Assembly: GCA_016791325.1 (NCBI GenBank)
Contig: JAEUMU010000089.1
Location: forward strand, 1 to 6,164
DNA length: 6,164 bases
Reading direction: 5' to 3'
From: Hyphomonadaceae bacterium
Lineage (GTDB): Bacteria > Pseudomonadota > Alphaproteobacteria > Caulobacterales > Aquidulcibacteraceae
Below are positions 6,004 to 6,164 of this stretch, piece after piece (within the stretch, counting starts at the first letter, position 1; each line of letters starts with the position of its first letter). Position numbers and translations under genes: made by a program. The notes below the pieces were generated by a model. The model saw only the letters and a program-made list of their open reading frames with translations, was not told the origin of the DNA and did not search any database.

Positions 6004-6164
6004 CAGCAAGCGCGCCACGATCAGATCGGCCGCAGCCTCCGCGCTCATGGCGGTGGTGTCGATGAAGACATCGGGATGTTCGGGCGCTTCATAGGGCGAA
6101 TCGATGCCGGTGAAATTCTTCAGCTGCCCTGCGCGGGCCTTTCTGTAGAGCCCCTTCACGTCGC
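5998..6164 (-). CDS. cysC: Adenylylsulfate kinase C-terminus (CysC or CysC domain of CysNC), 5' part outside window
   Basis: The minus strand is open from the right window edge to the TGA at 5998-6000, showing the last 54 codons. The visible protein starts [19 protein letters not shown], then [17 protein letters not shown], and ends DLIVARLLG. The KGLY-KARAG and [12 protein letters not shown] blocks are the hallmark lid region of APS kinase, which phosphorylates adenosine 5'-phosphosulfate to PAPS in sulfate assimilation. Only the tail is present, so it cannot be said whether this is stand-alone CysC or the C-terminal half of a CysN-CysC fusion, a form common in alphaproteobacteria. It has no evident functional tie to dabBA and is transcribed convergently toward the lysR-type gene. 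Confidence 0.93.
   Translation of the reverse strand, partial: DVKGLYRKARAGQLKNFTGIDSPYEAPEHPDVFIDTTAMSAEAAADLIVARLLG

Overview
The window is GC-rich bacterial DNA, with G or C favoured at third codon positions. It holds five genes packed almost end to end, with only one real intergenic gap (4969-5073, 105 bp). The codon style, the 'WGG/ALGVEEQRVNV' type of efflux adaptor and the APS-kinase tail suggest a proteobacterium, most likely an alphaproteobacterium. This is inferred from protein style; the window contains no rRNA or other phylogenetic marker.

Layout, left to right. (1) 1-801 (+): the C-terminal 266 residues of a HlyD/RND-type periplasmic adaptor of an efflux system, cut by the left window edge. 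(2) 813-3380 (-): dabA, a complete DUF2309-family inorganic-carbon-accumulation subunit with its beta-carbonic-anhydrase-like zinc/catalytic residues intact. (3) 3370-4968 (-): dabB, the NuoL/MrpA-like membrane partner, upstream of dabA and overlapping it by 11 bp. (4) 4969-5073: an AT-richer divergent control region. It carries a hairpin that runs into the dabB ribosome binding site and a T-N11-A dyad near the regulator start. (5) 5074-5985 (+): a LysR-family regulator, more NhaR-like than CbbR-like. (6) 5998-6164 (-): the C-terminal end of adenylylsulfate kinase (cysC, or the CysC part of a cysNC fusion), cut by the right edge.

The central block (813-5985) reads as one self-contained unit: a two-gene dabBA operon with its own divergently transcribed regulator. 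It meets unrelated neighbours tail to tail on both sides with gaps of only 11-12 bp. In characterised DAB systems, DabB is thought to couple the membrane cation gradient to DabA, which converts CO2 to bicarbonate vectorially in the cytoplasm, trapping inorganic carbon. No Rubisco, carboxysome or carbonic anhydrase gene is visible here. The system could therefore serve anaplerotic bicarbonate supply in a heterotroph or an autotrophic pathway encoded elsewhere. The adaptor and the sulfate-activation gene appear to be chance neighbours.

I see no CRISPR array, tRNA, rRNA, insertion sequence or prophage remnant. The family-level identities are known. The less documented points are the regulator pairing, the RBS hairpin, the possible leaderless regulator mRNA, and a missing glutamate position in DabB.
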